From Pseudotabrizicola formosa (GTDB lineage Bacteria > Pseudomonadota > Alphaproteobacteria > Rhodobacterales > Rhodobacteraceae): a stretch of 64,000 nucleotides of DNA. How positions within the stretch are numbered: position 1 is the stretch's first letter; each line of letters opens with the position of its first letter. The stretch is taken from positions 186,001 to 250,000 of the forward strand of contig NZ_PJOM01000004.1 of the NCBI RefSeq assembly GCF_002900965.1, in the 5' to 3' direction. The notes under the pieces are model-generated. The model ran no database searches. It was not told the DNA's origin and was given only the letters and a program-made list of their open reading frames with translations. This document shows positions 44,695 through 53,301 of this stretch, piece by piece. Position numbers and translations under genes: made by a program.

Positions 44695-45564
44695 TTAGCT
44701 TTCGCGCGCGATCACGAACCGCGCGGCGTCTATCAGGGTTCTGGCGCGCTCGCCATAGGGGGCAAGGTGGCCTTCTGCCTCTGCGACCAGAGCGCGCGCC
44801 CTTGCCCGGGCGCCATCCAGCCCAAGGAGCGAGACGAAGGTGGCCTTGCCGGCCGCCGCGTCCTTGTGCAGGCGCTTGCCGGTCTGCGCCTCATCGCCGG
44901 TTTCATCCAGAATGTCGTCGGCGATCTGGAAGGCGAGGCCGAGGGCGGTGGCATAGGCGCGCAGGGGGGTGGGGTCTTGCCCGGCAATGATGGCGCCGGC
45001 TTCGGCAGACCAGCGGATCAGGGCGCCGGTCTTGCCCGCCTGCAGCCGGGTGATCTGGTCCAGCGTCAGCGCGGTGGGGCTGGTTTCGGCGGCAATGTCG
45101 AGCGCCTGACCCAGCACCATGCCTTGCGCACCCGACGCCTGGGCCAGACCCTGCACCAGGGCGATGCGGGTGTCGCCGCTGCCCAAGGCAGGGTCGCAGA
45201 GCAGCTCGAAGGCGAGGGTTTGCAGGGCGTCACCGGCCAGGACGGCGGTTGCATCGTCCCATTTCACATGGACGGTGGGCTGGCCGCGGCGCAGGTCATC
45301 ATCATCCATGCAGGGCAGGTCGTCATGCACAAGGCTGTAGGCGTGCAGGCATTCCACCGCCGCCGCCGCACTGAGCGCGCGGGCGGGGGGCAGATCGAAC
45401 AGCGCCGCCGTTTCCAGCACCAGAAAGCCGCGCAGCCGTTTGCCGCCCGCCACGGCATAGCGCATGGCTTCGATCACCGGTTCATCGGCGCGGTCGGACA
45501 GGGCTTGGTCGAGCCGGGACTGGATCAGCCCGCCTGCGTGCGCCAGAGCGTCGGGAAAGCTCAC
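44695..45564 (-). CDS. ispA: Polyprenyl (farnesyl-type) diphosphate synthase
   Basis: A 289-residue short-chain prenyl synthase. The first aspartate-rich motif is HDDLPCMDDDDLRRG (near residue 80), with the two extra residues typical of bacterial FPP synthases; the second is FQIADDILDETGD (near 220). GGKRLRGFLVLET is the usual start of the core. It makes farnesyl diphosphate from IPP and DMAPP; GGPP as product cannot be ruled out. The GTG at 45564 has GGAGGGGA upstream and overlaps the xseB stop by 4 bases; the longer frame to 45657 lies inside xseB. Confidence 0.94.
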   Translation of the reverse strand: MSFPDALAHAGGLIQSRLDQALSDRADEPVIEAMRYAVAGGKRLRGFLVLETAALFDLPPARALSAAAAVECLHAYSLVHDDLPCMDDDDLRRGQPTVHVKWDDATAVLAGDALQTLAFELLCDPALGSGDTRIALVQGLAQASGAQGMVLGQALDIAAETSPTALTLDQITRLQAGKTGALIRWSAEAGAIIAGQDPTPLRAYATALGLAFQIADDILDETGDEAQTGKRLHKDAAAGKATFVSLLGLDGARARARALVAEAEGHLAPYGERARTLIDAARFVIARES

Positions 45565-45812
45565 ATCCCCTCCACCGGGGTGGTGCCGATGGCGCGGCCC
45601 TCGGCGGCGCGGATCAGGTCTACCTTTTCTTCGGCCTCTTTCAGCCGGGCTTCGCAATGGGCCTTGAGCTTTGCGCCGCGTTCATACAGGGCGATGGAGG
45701 CATCGAGTGCGACATCGCCGCGTTCCAGCTGGCCCACGACCTGTTCCAATGCGGCCATGGCCTCTTCAAAGCTCATGCCTTCTACGGGCTTTTCGGCGGG
45801 TTTGTCGGTCAT
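45561..45812 (-). CDS. xseB: Exodeoxyribonuclease VII small subunit
   Basis: An 83-residue protein with the family core MSFEEAMAALEQVVGQLERGDVALD (residues about 13-37) and SIALYERGAKLKAHCEARLKEAEEKV. It forms a complex with XseA, which is not in this window, to degrade single-stranded DNA. It overlaps the HDAC-like gene upstream by 4 bases and ispA downstream by 4 bases. xseB-ispA-dxs is a widespread gene order. Confidence 0.95.
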   Translation of the reverse strand: MTDKPAEKPVEGMSFEEAMAALEQVVGQLERGDVALDASIALYERGAKLKAHCEARLKEAEEKVDLIRAAEGRAIGTTPVEGM

Positions 45813-46735
45813 GCGGTCTGCCTTCCCAGTTCTGTCACATGCGCGGCCACGCTTTCGGCCAATGCCGCCAGATCATAGCCGCCCTCCAGCGCCGATACCA
45901 CCCGGCCCGCGCAGCATTCCTCCGCCAGATCGCAGATCGCGCGGGTCAGGCGGGCGAAATCCGGCGTGGTCCAGTTCAGGCCGGCCAGCGGATCGTCGCG
46001 GTGGGCGTCGAAGCCGGCGCTGATCAGGATGAGTTCCGGTTGCCATCGGCGCAGACCTTCCAGCGCCGGCTGCCACGCCGCCCACATCTGCGCGCCGCCT
46101 GATCCCGCAGCCAGCGGCAGGTTGGTGATCTGGCCATGCGCGCCGCGTTCATTGGGGTGGCCGGTGCCGGGATAGAGCGGCATCTGATGGCTGGAGACAA
46201 AGCGCACGCGCGGCTCATCCCACAGCAGATCCTGTGTGCCGTTGCCGTGGTGCACGTCGAAATCGAGCACGGCGACGCGGGACAGGCCATGGTGGTCCAG
46301 CGCGCGCATGGCCGCAATGGCGACGGTGCCGAACAGGCAAAAGCCCATGGCGGTTTCGCGTTCCGCATGATGGCCCGGCGGGCGGGTGGCGACAAAGGCG
46401 CGTGTGCCGTTGGCCAGCACATGATCGACCGCATGGCAGATGCCGCCCACGCCGCGCATCGCGGCGGCATAAGAGCCGGGCGACAGGAGGGTATCGCCAT
46501 CCAGTTGCGCCCAGCCCGATGGGGGCAGCGCGTTGCGGATGCGGTCGATATGGCGCTGGGGGTGGCAGCGCAGCACATCCTCTGTGGCACCCATTGGGGC
46601 CACTTGCCGGTCAAGCGGCAGGCCCAGCAAGCCCCGTTCGACCGCCGCCAGCCGCGCCACCTGTTCCGGATGGCCGGGCGGGGTGACATGCGACATGCAA
46701 TCGTCATGCGCGATGACCAGAACCTGTTCAGTCAT
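45809..46735 (-). CDS. Histone-deacetylase-like zinc amidohydrolase
   Basis: A 308-residue arginase/deacetylase-fold enzyme. The active-site His pair is in RPPGHHAERETAMGFCLF (near residue 118). Zinc ligands are in VLDFDVHHGNGTQDL (Asp and His near 156) and SAGFDAHRDDPLAGLNW (Asp near 241), and the C-terminal ALEGGYDL is typical. Bacterial members deacetylate acetylpolyamines, acetoin-pathway substrates or unknown amides; the substrate here is not known. It overlaps xseB by 4 bases and the NfeD-like gene by 8 bases, so it is firmly in the operon. Confidence 0.9.
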   Translation of the reverse strand: MTEQVLVIAHDDCMSHVTPPGHPEQVARLAAVERGLLGLPLDRQVAPMGATEDVLRCHPQRHIDRIRNALPPSGWAQLDGDTLLSPGSYAAAMRGVGGICHAVDHVLANGTRAFVATRPPGHHAERETAMGFCLFGTVAIAAMRALDHHGLSRVAVLDFDVHHGNGTQDLLWDEPRVRFVSSHQMPLYPGTGHPNERGAHGQITNLPLAAGSGGAQMWAAWQPALEGLRRWQPELILISAGFDAHRDDPLAGLNWTTPDFARLTRAICDLAEECCAGRVVSALEGGYDLAALAESVAAHVTELGRQTA

Positions 46736-46994
46736 TGATGTCGCGGTCCCACAGCCGGACCTGCCCCTTGCGCACCCCCAGCACGCGGCGCAGCACCAGC
46801 CATGCGATCAGCGAGGCGACGGCAAAGACCAGCAGCAGCACCGCCAGACTGCCGCCCAGGATGCCCAGCCCAAGCCCGGCCCCCACCACAACCGCGCCGA
46901 TGGCAAAGCCCACGAAGATATAGCCCGGGGCCAGCACCTCGAGCACGCCAAGGGCAAAGCCTGCCACGATCCAGACCCACCAGACCGCCCACAT
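46728..46994 (-). CDS. NfeD-like membrane protein (short form)
   Basis: An 88-residue protein with two or three hydrophobic segments (WWVWIVAGFALGVLEVLAPGYIFVGFAIGAVVVGAGLGLGI in two blocks, then LAVLLLVFAVASLIAWLVLRRVL). The short NfeD1b type is usually paired with an SPFH/stomatin protein, as here, and the pair is thought to organise membrane microdomains or quality control. The C-terminal OB-fold of longer NfeD proteins is missing. It overlaps the SPFH gene by 1 base. Confidence 0.85.
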   Translation of the reverse strand: MWAVWWVWIVAGFALGVLEVLAPGYIFVGFAIGAVVVGAGLGLGILGGSLAVLLLVFAVASLIAWLVLRRVLGVRKGQVRLWDRDIND

Positions 46995-47875
46995 CAGCCG
47001 CGCCCTTTCAGCATCTTGAACGCATCGGCAAAGGCATCCAGCGCCTGTGCGGGCACCAGGATGGTCTGCTTGCCCGGGCCTTGCGCCACCTTGGCCAGCG
47101 CATCCACCTGCGCCAGAGCCAGCTGATACTGCGCTGCCTCCAACCCCGATTCGCGGATCGCCACGGCGATGGCCGATGTGGCATAGGCCTCGGCATCCGC
47201 TGTCACCCGCTTGGCCTTGGCGGCTTGTTCGGCGGCATAGAGGTCGGCATCGGCGGCGAGTTCGACAGAGCGTTTCTTGCCCTCGGCCTCCATCACCTGG
47301 GCGCGGCGGGCGCGTTCGGCGTTGAGCTGTTGCAGCATGGCGGCGCGGGTCGCCTCATCAAGGTTCACGTCGAGAATTTCGGCCCGCGTCACCTCGACCC
47401 CCCAGTCATCGACCATGGCGGTGACCTGTTCGCGCACCCGTTCGATCAGCTGGGCGCGGTTGGATTGCACCTGATCCAGTTCGATCTTGCCGATTTCGGA
47501 CCGGACGATCCCGGCGACCGTGGTGGCAATCGCACCATCGACATCGCGGATGCGGTAGACGGTCTTTTCCGGTTCGGTGATGCGGTAGAATACCGAAGTT
47601 TCCACCTTTACCAGTACGTTGTCGGCGGTGATGGCATCCTGGCTGGCGGTTGGCAGCTGACGCTCCAGAATGGAGATCCGGTGCGCCACCCGGTCGAGAA
47701 AGGGCACGACGAAGTTGATGCCGGGCCCCAGAACCGAGCGCAACCGGCCAAAGCGTTCGACCACATGCTTTTCCGACTGTGGAACGATCCGCACCCCCAG
47801 GAAGATGCACAGGATGAGGAAGACAGCAATCGCCAGAAGGACCGCATTGCCGCCCATAACCGGGGTGAAATCCAT
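46994..47875 (-). CDS. SPFH/band 7 (stomatin/QmcA-like) membrane protein
   Basis: A 293-residue protein. One N-terminal membrane segment (AVLLAIAVFLILCIFLGV, residues about 11-28) is followed by the band 7 domain (RIVPQSEKHVVERFGRLRSVLGPGINFVVPFLDRV, then VDGAIATTVAGIVRSEIGKIELDQV and DDWGVEVTRAEILDVNL). A long Ala/Glu coiled coil follows at residues about 185-260. Such proteins form large oligomers in membranes and often act with NfeD and proteases. It is the first gene of the six-gene minus-strand operon down to dxs. Confidence 0.92.
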   Translation of the reverse strand: MDFTPVMGGNAVLLAIAVFLILCIFLGVRIVPQSEKHVVERFGRLRSVLGPGINFVVPFLDRVAHRISILERQLPTASQDAITADNVLVKVETSVFYRITEPEKTVYRIRDVDGAIATTVAGIVRSEIGKIELDQVQSNRAQLIERVREQVTAMVDDWGVEVTRAEILDVNLDEATRAAMLQQLNAERARRAQVMEAEGKKRSVELAADADLYAAEQAAKAKRVTADAEAYATSAIAVAIRESGLEAAQYQLALAQVDALAKVAQGPGKQTILVPAQALDAFADAFKMLKGRG

Positions 47876-48038
47876 TGCAGAACGCCTTGTTCAAATCATT
47901 TTCGCCGCAAGGATGGCGGGTTCATCGGCCAGAGGCAAGCGCAGGGATAATCTTGCGCTGTTGCCCTGCCTGACCGTTCATTCTTCGCCCATTTATTGAT
48001 CAGGCGAGCGATTTTCCCATCTTGTAGCGATTATGGAA

Positions 48039-48065
48039 GGATTTCTTCGAATAAATCAGAAATCC
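48039..48065. promoter_or_regulatory. Inverted repeat upstream of dadA
   Basis: GGATTTCT (48039-48046) and AGAAATCC (48058-48065) are perfect 8-bp arms around an 11-base AT-rich centre, 78 bases before the dadA ATG. Its size and AT-rich core fit a binding site for an Lrp/AsnC-type regulator, which often controls dadA. The rest of the 267-base gap (47876-48142) between the divergent genes is AT-richer and must hold both promoters, but I see no clear boxes. Confidence 0.5.
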
Positions 48066-48142
48066 GCGGGCATCTTTGCCAGAAAATCCCCCAGTGCCGG
48101 ATGCATGATCGGCCGAACACTCCTGTTGCGAAAGGTCGCCCC

Positions 48143-49444
48143 ATGAAAATCGTCATCCTCGGCTCTGGCGTCATCGGTGTGACCTCGGCCTGGTATCTGG
48201 CGCAGGCCGGGCATGAGGTAACGGTGATCGACCGTCAGCCTGCCGCCGCGCTGGAAACCAGCTTTGCCAATGCCGGCGAGATCAGCCCCGGCTATTCCGC
48301 GCCCTGGGCAGCACCCGGCATTCCGCTGAAGGCGATCAAATGGATGTTCATGGAACATGCGCCTCTGATCGTGAACCCGAAGCCGGATGTCGCCAAGATC
48401 CGCTGGATGCTGCAGATGCTGGGCAATTGCACCTCTGCGGCCTATGCGGTGAACAAGGGGCGGATGGTGCGGCTGGCGGAATATTCGCGCGATTGCCTGA
48501 CCGATCTGCGCGCCACCACCGGCATTGCCTTTGACGAGCGCCAGCAGGGCACGCTGCAACTGTTCCGCACGCAAAAGCAGGTCGATGGGGCCGGCAAGGA
48601 TATCGACGTGCTGCGCGAGGGCGGGGTGCCGTTCGAAGTGCTGGATGTGGCGGGCTGTCTGGCGGTGGAGCCGGGGCTGGCCGATGCGGCAGGCAAGATC
48701 GCGGGCGGCTTGCGCCTGCCCAAGGACGAGACCGGCGATTGTTTCAAGTTCACCCAAGGGCTGGCGGCGCGGGCGGCGGCGGCGGGCGTGACCTTCCGCC
48801 AGGGCGTCAGCATCACCCGGCTGAACCGCACAGGCGACAAGATCACCAGTGTGACGACCTCCGAAGGGGAGGTGACCGCCGATGCCTTTGTGCTGGCGCT
48901 GGGGTCATATTCGCCGCAGCTGGTGGCGGATCTGGGCATTGCCTTGCCGGTCTATCCGGTGAAGGGCTATTCGATCACCGTGCCGGTGACCGATGCCAGC
49001 CGCGCGCCGGTGTCCACCGTGATGGATGAAACCCACAAGATCGCCATCACCCGGCTTGGGGATCGCATCCGCGTTGGCGGCATGGCGGAAATCGCGGGAT
49101 TTGATCTGTCGCTGTCGGAAAAGCGCAAGCGGACGCTGGTGCATTCGGTGGAAGACCTGTTTGGCGGCGCGGGCGACCAGAGCCGTGCGACGTTCTGGGC
49201 GGGTCTGCGCCCGATGACGCCGGATGGCACGCCGATTGTGGGCCGCTCGCCGGTGGCCAACCTGTTCCTGAACACCGGCCATGGCACGCTGGGCTGGACG
49301 ATGGCCGCCGGTTCGGGCCGGTTGCTGGCCGATATCGTCTCGGGCCATGCCACGGATATCGAAAGCCGCGATCTTGGGTTTGAGCGTTACGCCAAAGCTG
49401 CCAAAGCTGCGCGGCCGGTGCTGACCCCCGCCCCGGCGCGCTGA
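48143..49444 (+). CDS. dadA: D-amino acid dehydrogenase
   Basis: A 433-residue FAD enzyme of the DAO family. The N-terminal dinucleotide motif is [29 protein letters not shown] (residues 2-30). [19 protein letters not shown] follows near residue 50 and is characteristic of DadA. The C-terminal flavin motif is [23 protein letters not shown] near residue 375. It oxidises D-amino acids such as D-alanine and passes electrons to the respiratory chain at the membrane. The ATG at 48143 follows AAAGG; the longer frame from 47996 is not needed. The partner alanine racemase gene is not adjacent. Confidence 0.95.
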   Translation: MKIVILGSGVIGVTSAWYLAQAGHEVTVIDRQPAAALETSFANAGEISPGYSAPWAAPGIPLKAIKWMFMEHAPLIVNPKPDVAKIRWMLQMLGNCTSAAYAVNKGRMVRLAEYSRDCLTDLRATTGIAFDERQQGTLQLFRTQKQVDGAGKDIDVLREGGVPFEVLDVAGCLAVEPGLADAAGKIAGGLRLPKDETGDCFKFTQGLAARAAAAGVTFRQGVSITRLNRTGDKITSVTTSEGEVTADAFVLALGSYSPQLVADLGIALPVYPVKGYSITVPVTDASRAPVSTVMDETHKIAITRLGDRIRVGGMAEIAGFDLSLSEKRKRTLVHSVEDLFGGAGDQSRATFWAGLRPMTPDGTPIVGRSPVANLFLNTGHGTLGWTMAAGSGRLLADIVSGHATDIESRDLGFERYAKAAKAARPVLTPAPAR

Positions 49445-49559
49445 CCGCCCAAGGCTTGCACCTTGCTGGCGCAGGCCCGCCGGAGGCATCCCCAGATGCC
49501 CCTGGCGTTCCCGCTTTGCCCCTGTGCGCGGCGGCCACAACCGGTTATGATTGCGCATC

Positions 49560-50822
49560 ATGCCCGCCCTGTGCCGCGATTGCCTGACCGAATTTGACAC
49601 GGCCCCGGTGCGGGGCCGCTGTCCGGCCTGCCGCAGCCCGCGCATCCTGTCGCATCCTGATCTGTTCCGGCTGTCCATCGCGCATATGGATTGCGATGCC
49701 TTTTATGCGTCGGTGGAAAAGCGCGATGATCCGTCTTTGGCCGACAAGCCGCTGATTGTGGGCGGCGGAACGCGGGGGGTGGTGTCTACCTGCTGTTATA
49801 TTGCGCGCATCCATGGCGTGCGCTCGGCGATGCCGATGTTTCAGGCGCTGAAACTGTGCCCCGAGGCGGTGGTGGTGAAGCCGCGCATGGCCCGCTATGT
49901 CGAGGTCAGCCGCCAGATCCGCGCCATGATGGAGGATCTGACCCCCGCCATCGAGCCTTTGTCCCTGGATGAGGCGTTTCTGGACCTGACCGGCACCGCG
50001 CGCCTGCATGGCGCACCGCCTGCGGTGTTGCTGGCGCGGCTGACGAAACGGATGGAGGAGGAGCTGGGCATCACCGGCTCTGTCGGGCTGGCGCATAACA
50101 AGTTTCTGGCCAAGATCGCATCCGATCTTGATAAGCCGCGCGGCTTTTCCCTGATTGGCCCGGCCGAGACCGAGGGCTTTTTGCGGCCAAAACCGGTGCG
50201 GATTCTCTGGGGGGTGGGCACGGCGATGCAGGCCGCGCTGGAGCAGGCGGGTATTCGCACCATTTCCGACCTTCTGCGCTGGGACCGCGCCGATCTGACC
50301 GCGCGCTTTGGCCAGATGGGTGATCGGCTGTGGCATCTGGCGCGCGGGCAGGATGACCGTCGGGTGACGCGGGATGAAAAGCTGAAGTCGATTTCCAAGG
50401 AAACCACGTTTTTCGAGGATACCTCGGACGCCGATCTGCTGGACGGCCATCTGTGGCGGCTGTCGGAACAGGTGTCGGACCGCGCCAAGGCCAAGGCGCT
50501 GGCGGGCCGCACCGTGACGCTGAAGCTCAAGACCGGAGATTTCCGTATTCTGACCCGGCGCCATGGCTTGCCGGACCCGACCCAGATGGCCGACCGGATC
50601 TATCGCACGGCGCGCGGCCTGTTCGACCAGGCGGGCCGTGCCGGGCCGTTCCGGCTGATCGGGGTCGGGATCTCGGATCTGGCACCGGAAGATCAGGCCG
50701 ACCGGTCCGCTGACCTGCTGGACCCGGACGCGGGCAAGCGCGCCATGGCCGAACGCGCGGCAGATGCGATTCGGGCCCGTTTCGGCAAGGATGCGATCAT
50801 CAAGGGACGTGCGCTGCGCTGA
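49560..50822 (+). CDS. dinB: DNA polymerase IV with N-terminal zinc ribbon
   Basis: A 420-residue Y-family polymerase. Residues 1-28 hold two CXXC pairs (CRDC and CPAC), a zinc-ribbon-like extension absent from E. coli DinB. The palm begins SIAHMDCDAFYASVEKRDDP (metal Asp), with the second carboxylates in SLDEAFLDLTG. Later come SVGLAHNKFLAKIASDLDKPRG and the little-finger domain. It copies past lesions and is error-prone. The ATG at 49560 has no good ribosome-binding site, and a TTG at 49551 is in frame. Confidence 0.95.
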   Translation: MPALCRDCLTEFDTAPVRGRCPACRSPRILSHPDLFRLSIAHMDCDAFYASVEKRDDPSLADKPLIVGGGTRGVVSTCCYIARIHGVRSAMPMFQALKLCPEAVVVKPRMARYVEVSRQIRAMMEDLTPAIEPLSLDEAFLDLTGTARLHGAPPAVLLARLTKRMEEELGITGSVGLAHNKFLAKIASDLDKPRGFSLIGPAETEGFLRPKPVRILWGVGTAMQAALEQAGIRTISDLLRWDRADLTARFGQMGDRLWHLARGQDDRRVTRDEKLKSISKETTFFEDTSDADLLDGHLWRLSEQVSDRAKAKALAGRTVTLKLKTGDFRILTRRHGLPDPTQMADRIYRTARGLFDQAGRAGPFRLIGVGISDLAPEDQADRSADLLDPDAGKRAMAERAADAIRARFGKDAIIKGRALR

Positions 50823-50898
50823 GGCGGTCGCAATGTGTTGATGGTGCGGGCTCCTTTGGTGTCTTGATCTTCGATGCCCGATCGCTCAGCGAGGGGAT

Positions 50899-51270
50899 AT
50901 GGTCTGGCTTCTTTCCATTGCACGTCTTTTGCTGGTTCTGGCGGTCCTCCCTTGGGGGGCCTATTCCGGTGCCGCAGCCCTGCCTTCCGGGGATCATCAG
51001 GCTGCCGTCGTGGCGGCTGCGGGTCCAGAGCCAGCCGGTGCGGCGGTGTCTGGCGATGACCGGCGCGATGGATTGGATTTTGCGTCAAAGCCAAAGCGCT
51101 GTCGGACAGCCGTTCTGCTTGGCGCGCCATGCGGGCCGGATCTTGCGCTGCCCGGGTCTGCGCCTTCCCCGGACCTGCCGGGTGGGGAGGATGCGCTGCT
51201 GCCGGCGGATGGGGTGCAGCTTGCCGGGGTGACGCCGGCAGGGTCCCTGGACCCGCCCCGGGCCTGCTGA
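50899..51270 (+). CDS. Small exported/anchored protein of unknown function
   Basis: A 123-residue ORF opening with a hydrophobic signal-like stretch (MVWLLSIARLLLVLAVLPWGAYSGAAAL). The rest is Ala/Pro/Gly-rich with a short motif RCRTAVLLGAPCGPDL near residue 86, whose two cysteines could pair. From memory, similar small proteins with RCRTA-L-G-CGPDL occur in other Rhodobacterales, but I cannot check. GAGGGG lies 2 bases before the ATG, closer than ideal. It is 59 bases before the L,D-transpeptidase start and on the same strand. Confidence 0.5.
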   Translation: MVWLLSIARLLLVLAVLPWGAYSGAAALPSGDHQAAVVAAAGPEPAGAAVSGDDRRDGLDFASKPKRCRTAVLLGAPCGPDLALPGSAPSPDLPGGEDALLPADGVQLAGVTPAGSLDPPRAC

Positions 51271-51329
51271 GTGTCGCGACCGCGCAACCTGCGGTTACCA
51301 AGACTCCTCAGCCCATAAGGAACCCACAT

Positions 51330-52040
51330 ATGTTGACCCGTCGTCTCTTTGGTGCCGGAGGCGCCTCTGCGCTGCTTTCGGCCTGCGTCATGCAGCCGCC
51401 CTCGTCGCAACCCCCCGCGCCGTCGCTGGTCGCGCCAGAAGCCGAACGCTTCCCGCCGCTGCCCGCGCATTATGGCGCGATCACGACCGAACCCTACCCC
51501 ATTCCTGCGGTGCCGGAAGGCGTTGTGCCGCCCGAACTCTGGCGGCAGGAGGTTGAAAATCCATTTCCACTGGAGGTGGCTGGCACCATCATTGTCGACC
51601 CCGACGCTGGCTTTTTGCATCTGGTGGGCACGCAAGGCCGCGCCATGCGCTATGGCGCGGGGACGGGGGCCGCGGCCTTTGCCTGGCACGGCGATGCCCG
51701 GCTGCAATTCTGCCGAAGCTGGCCCCGCTGGAAGGTGCCCGACAGCATGATCGCGCGGCAGCCTGAGCTGGAACCCTATTCCGTGGCGAATGGCGGGATG
51801 GACCCGGGCCCGGGCAATCCGCTTGGGGCGCGTGCCCTGTATCTGTTTCAGGATGGCGTGGACACGCTGTACCGGATTCACGGGGCTTGCGAGCCAGAGT
51901 ATCTTGGCAAACGCGTGTCATCCGGCTGCATCCGGCTGCTGGACCATGACGTGATCGATCTGCGTCAGCGTGTGCGACACGGCGTGACGGTGCGGGTGCT
52001 GCCACCGCAGCGCCTGTCTGCTGCCGCTGCGGTGTATTAG
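51330..52040 (+). CDS. L,D-transpeptidase (YkuD) lipoprotein
   Basis: A 236-residue protein. The N-terminus (MLTRRLFGAGGASALLSACVMQ) has both a twin-arginine look and a lipobox LSAC, with Cys19 as probable lipid site. The YkuD domain covers residues about 88-230 with the catalytic motif YRIHGACEPEYLGKRVSSGCIRLLDHD, where Cys in SGCIRL is the nucleophile and the preceding His is conserved. It forms 3-3 cross-links in peptidoglycan or attaches proteins to it. AAGGA lies 9 bases upstream of the ATG at 51330; the longer frame from 51129 has no support. Confidence 0.9.
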   Translation: MLTRRLFGAGGASALLSACVMQPPSSQPPAPSLVAPEAERFPPLPAHYGAITTEPYPIPAVPEGVVPPELWRQEVENPFPLEVAGTIIVDPDAGFLHLVGTQGRAMRYGAGTGAAAFAWHGDARLQFCRSWPRWKVPDSMIARQPELEPYSVANGGMDPGPGNPLGARALYLFQDGVDTLYRIHGACEPEYLGKRVSSGCIRLLDHDVIDLRQRVRHGVTVRVLPPQRLSAAAAVY

Positions 52041-52052
52041 AGGTTAGGTCCG

Positions 52053-52078
52053 AAGGCGGGGGATCCTCCCCGCCTTTG
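52053..52078. terminator. Bidirectional hairpin between convergent genes
   Basis: AAGGCGGGG (52053-52061) pairs with CCCCGCCTT (52068-52076) across a 6-base loop, between the L,D-transpeptidase gene and the convergent amidohydrolase gene. The T-tracts are short on both sides. Confidence 0.6.
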
Positions 52079-52104
52079 GCTGCGGGCCGTGCCCTGTGCC
52101 GCGC

Positions 52105-52965
52105 CTATTCTGCCGCCAGCGGCATCTGCAGCCGGCCGATCATGGCAATCTCGGCCACGACCCCGGCGATCAGATCACGGAAGGCGTCGAATCCGGGCAG
52201 CGGTTCGATTCGCGTCTCGTCCATGTAGAGCGCCCGGTCGATCTCGACCTGCACCACATGAAAGCCGCGCGACGGGCGGCCATAGGTCTGGGCGATATAG
52301 GCCCCGGCAAAGGGCGCATTGCGCGACACCCGCAACCCGGCGCGGCGGAAGGCGGCTTCGACCTGATCCATCACATTGCGCGCGGCTGCGGCGCCGAATC
52401 GGTCCCCCAGCACCACGTCGGGGCGGGGCAGGCCGGGCCGGGAATGCGCCTCGATCGCCTCATGCGGCATGGAATGGCAATCGATCAGCACCGATTGGCC
52501 GAATTGGGCGTGGCTGTCCTCGGTCAGGCGACGCAGGGCGGCGTGATAGGGATGCCAATGGTCACGAATCCGGCCTTCTGCCTCGGCCAGAGGCATCTTG
52601 CCGCGATAAATCGCCCGCCCCCCCGACACCACCCGGGGAATCACCCCAAGGCCCGAGGCCACGCGCGGGTTGTGCGGGCTGCGCAGGACATCTTCGACAA
52701 CGGCGGCATCAAGCTCATCCGCTGCCCGGTTCAGGTCGATAAAGGCCCTGGGGGCGTTGGCAGCGATCAGCGGCGCGCCATGATCGGTCGCCGAGCGGAA
52801 GAGATCATCGACAAAGGCATCCTCGGAGGACCGGATCAGCCGGGAATCCAGCACCGATCCGGCCAGAAAGGCCGGCGGATAGGCCCGCCCGCTGTGAGGG
52901 GACGAGAAGACAACCGGCGTTTCGCGCCGGGCGGGGTGATAAAGGGTAAAGGCTTCGCTGTGCAC
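52105..52965 (-). CDS. N-formylglutamate amidohydrolase family protein
   Basis: A 286-residue enzyme of the FGase/HutG-like family. Signatures are VVFSSPHSGRAYPPAFL (residues about 18-34), the catalytic region SEDAFVDDLF, IDLNRAADELDA, VIPRVVSGGRAIY, LIDCHSMPH and VQVEIDRALYMDE. It releases formate from N-formylglutamate in histidine breakdown, or acts on related N-formyl amino acids. No hut genes lie nearby, so the substrate is uncertain. The GTG at 52965 follows GGGAG by 6 bases and gives the normal length; the frame extends to 53070 without support. Confidence 0.88.
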   Translation of the reverse strand: MHSEAFTLYHPARRETPVVFSSPHSGRAYPPAFLAGSVLDSRLIRSSEDAFVDDLFRSATDHGAPLIAANAPRAFIDLNRAADELDAAVVEDVLRSPHNPRVASGLGVIPRVVSGGRAIYRGKMPLAEAEGRIRDHWHPYHAALRRLTEDSHAQFGQSVLIDCHSMPHEAIEAHSRPGLPRPDVVLGDRFGAAAARNVMDQVEAAFRRAGLRVSRNAPFAGAYIAQTYGRPSRGFHVVQVEIDRALYMDETRIEPLPGFDAFRDLIAGVVAEIAMIGRLQMPLAAE

Positions 52966-53151
52966 TGCTGTCTCCCGATCCCTGATGTTATAGCGGGCTT
53001 TGCCGAAATGCCAAAAGCCAAGATTGCAGGGGGGTGTGCGGTGGAAAGGCTCTTGCGGCCATGGGCGCAACTGGCTATAGACCCCCGCACACCGACGCGG
53101 TTCTCCCCGCGTCCTTTTGTTTGGGGCCTGGGGGAAATGCGGCTGTAGCGT

Positions 53152-53226
53152 GGGCGGTTAGCTCAGCGGTAGAGCACTACGTTGACATCGTAGTGGCCAC
53201 TGGTTCGATCCCAGTACCGCCCACCA
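53152..53226 (+). tRNA. tRNA-Val (anticodon GAC), CCA encoded
   Basis: A 75-base standard tRNA. The acceptor stem is GGGCGGT / ACCGCCC with discriminator A and encoded CCA. The D arm is AGCTCAGCGGTAGAGC. The anticodon stem is CTACG / CGTAG with loop TTGACAT giving anticodon GAC. The T loop is GGTTCGATCCC. It reads GTC/GTT. Confidence 0.96.
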
Positions 53227-53301
53227 TTCACCGCCCCCATGCTTGGGGGTCATTGTTTTCAACTGGCGCGTGATGCGCCGCGACCAAGGAAAGAGACGAC
53301 C

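Noticed and set aside
46802-47950. A 382-residue plus-strand ORF opposite the NfeD-like and SPFH genes
   Set aside because: Antisense frame with no domain; the minus-strand genes have clear family features.
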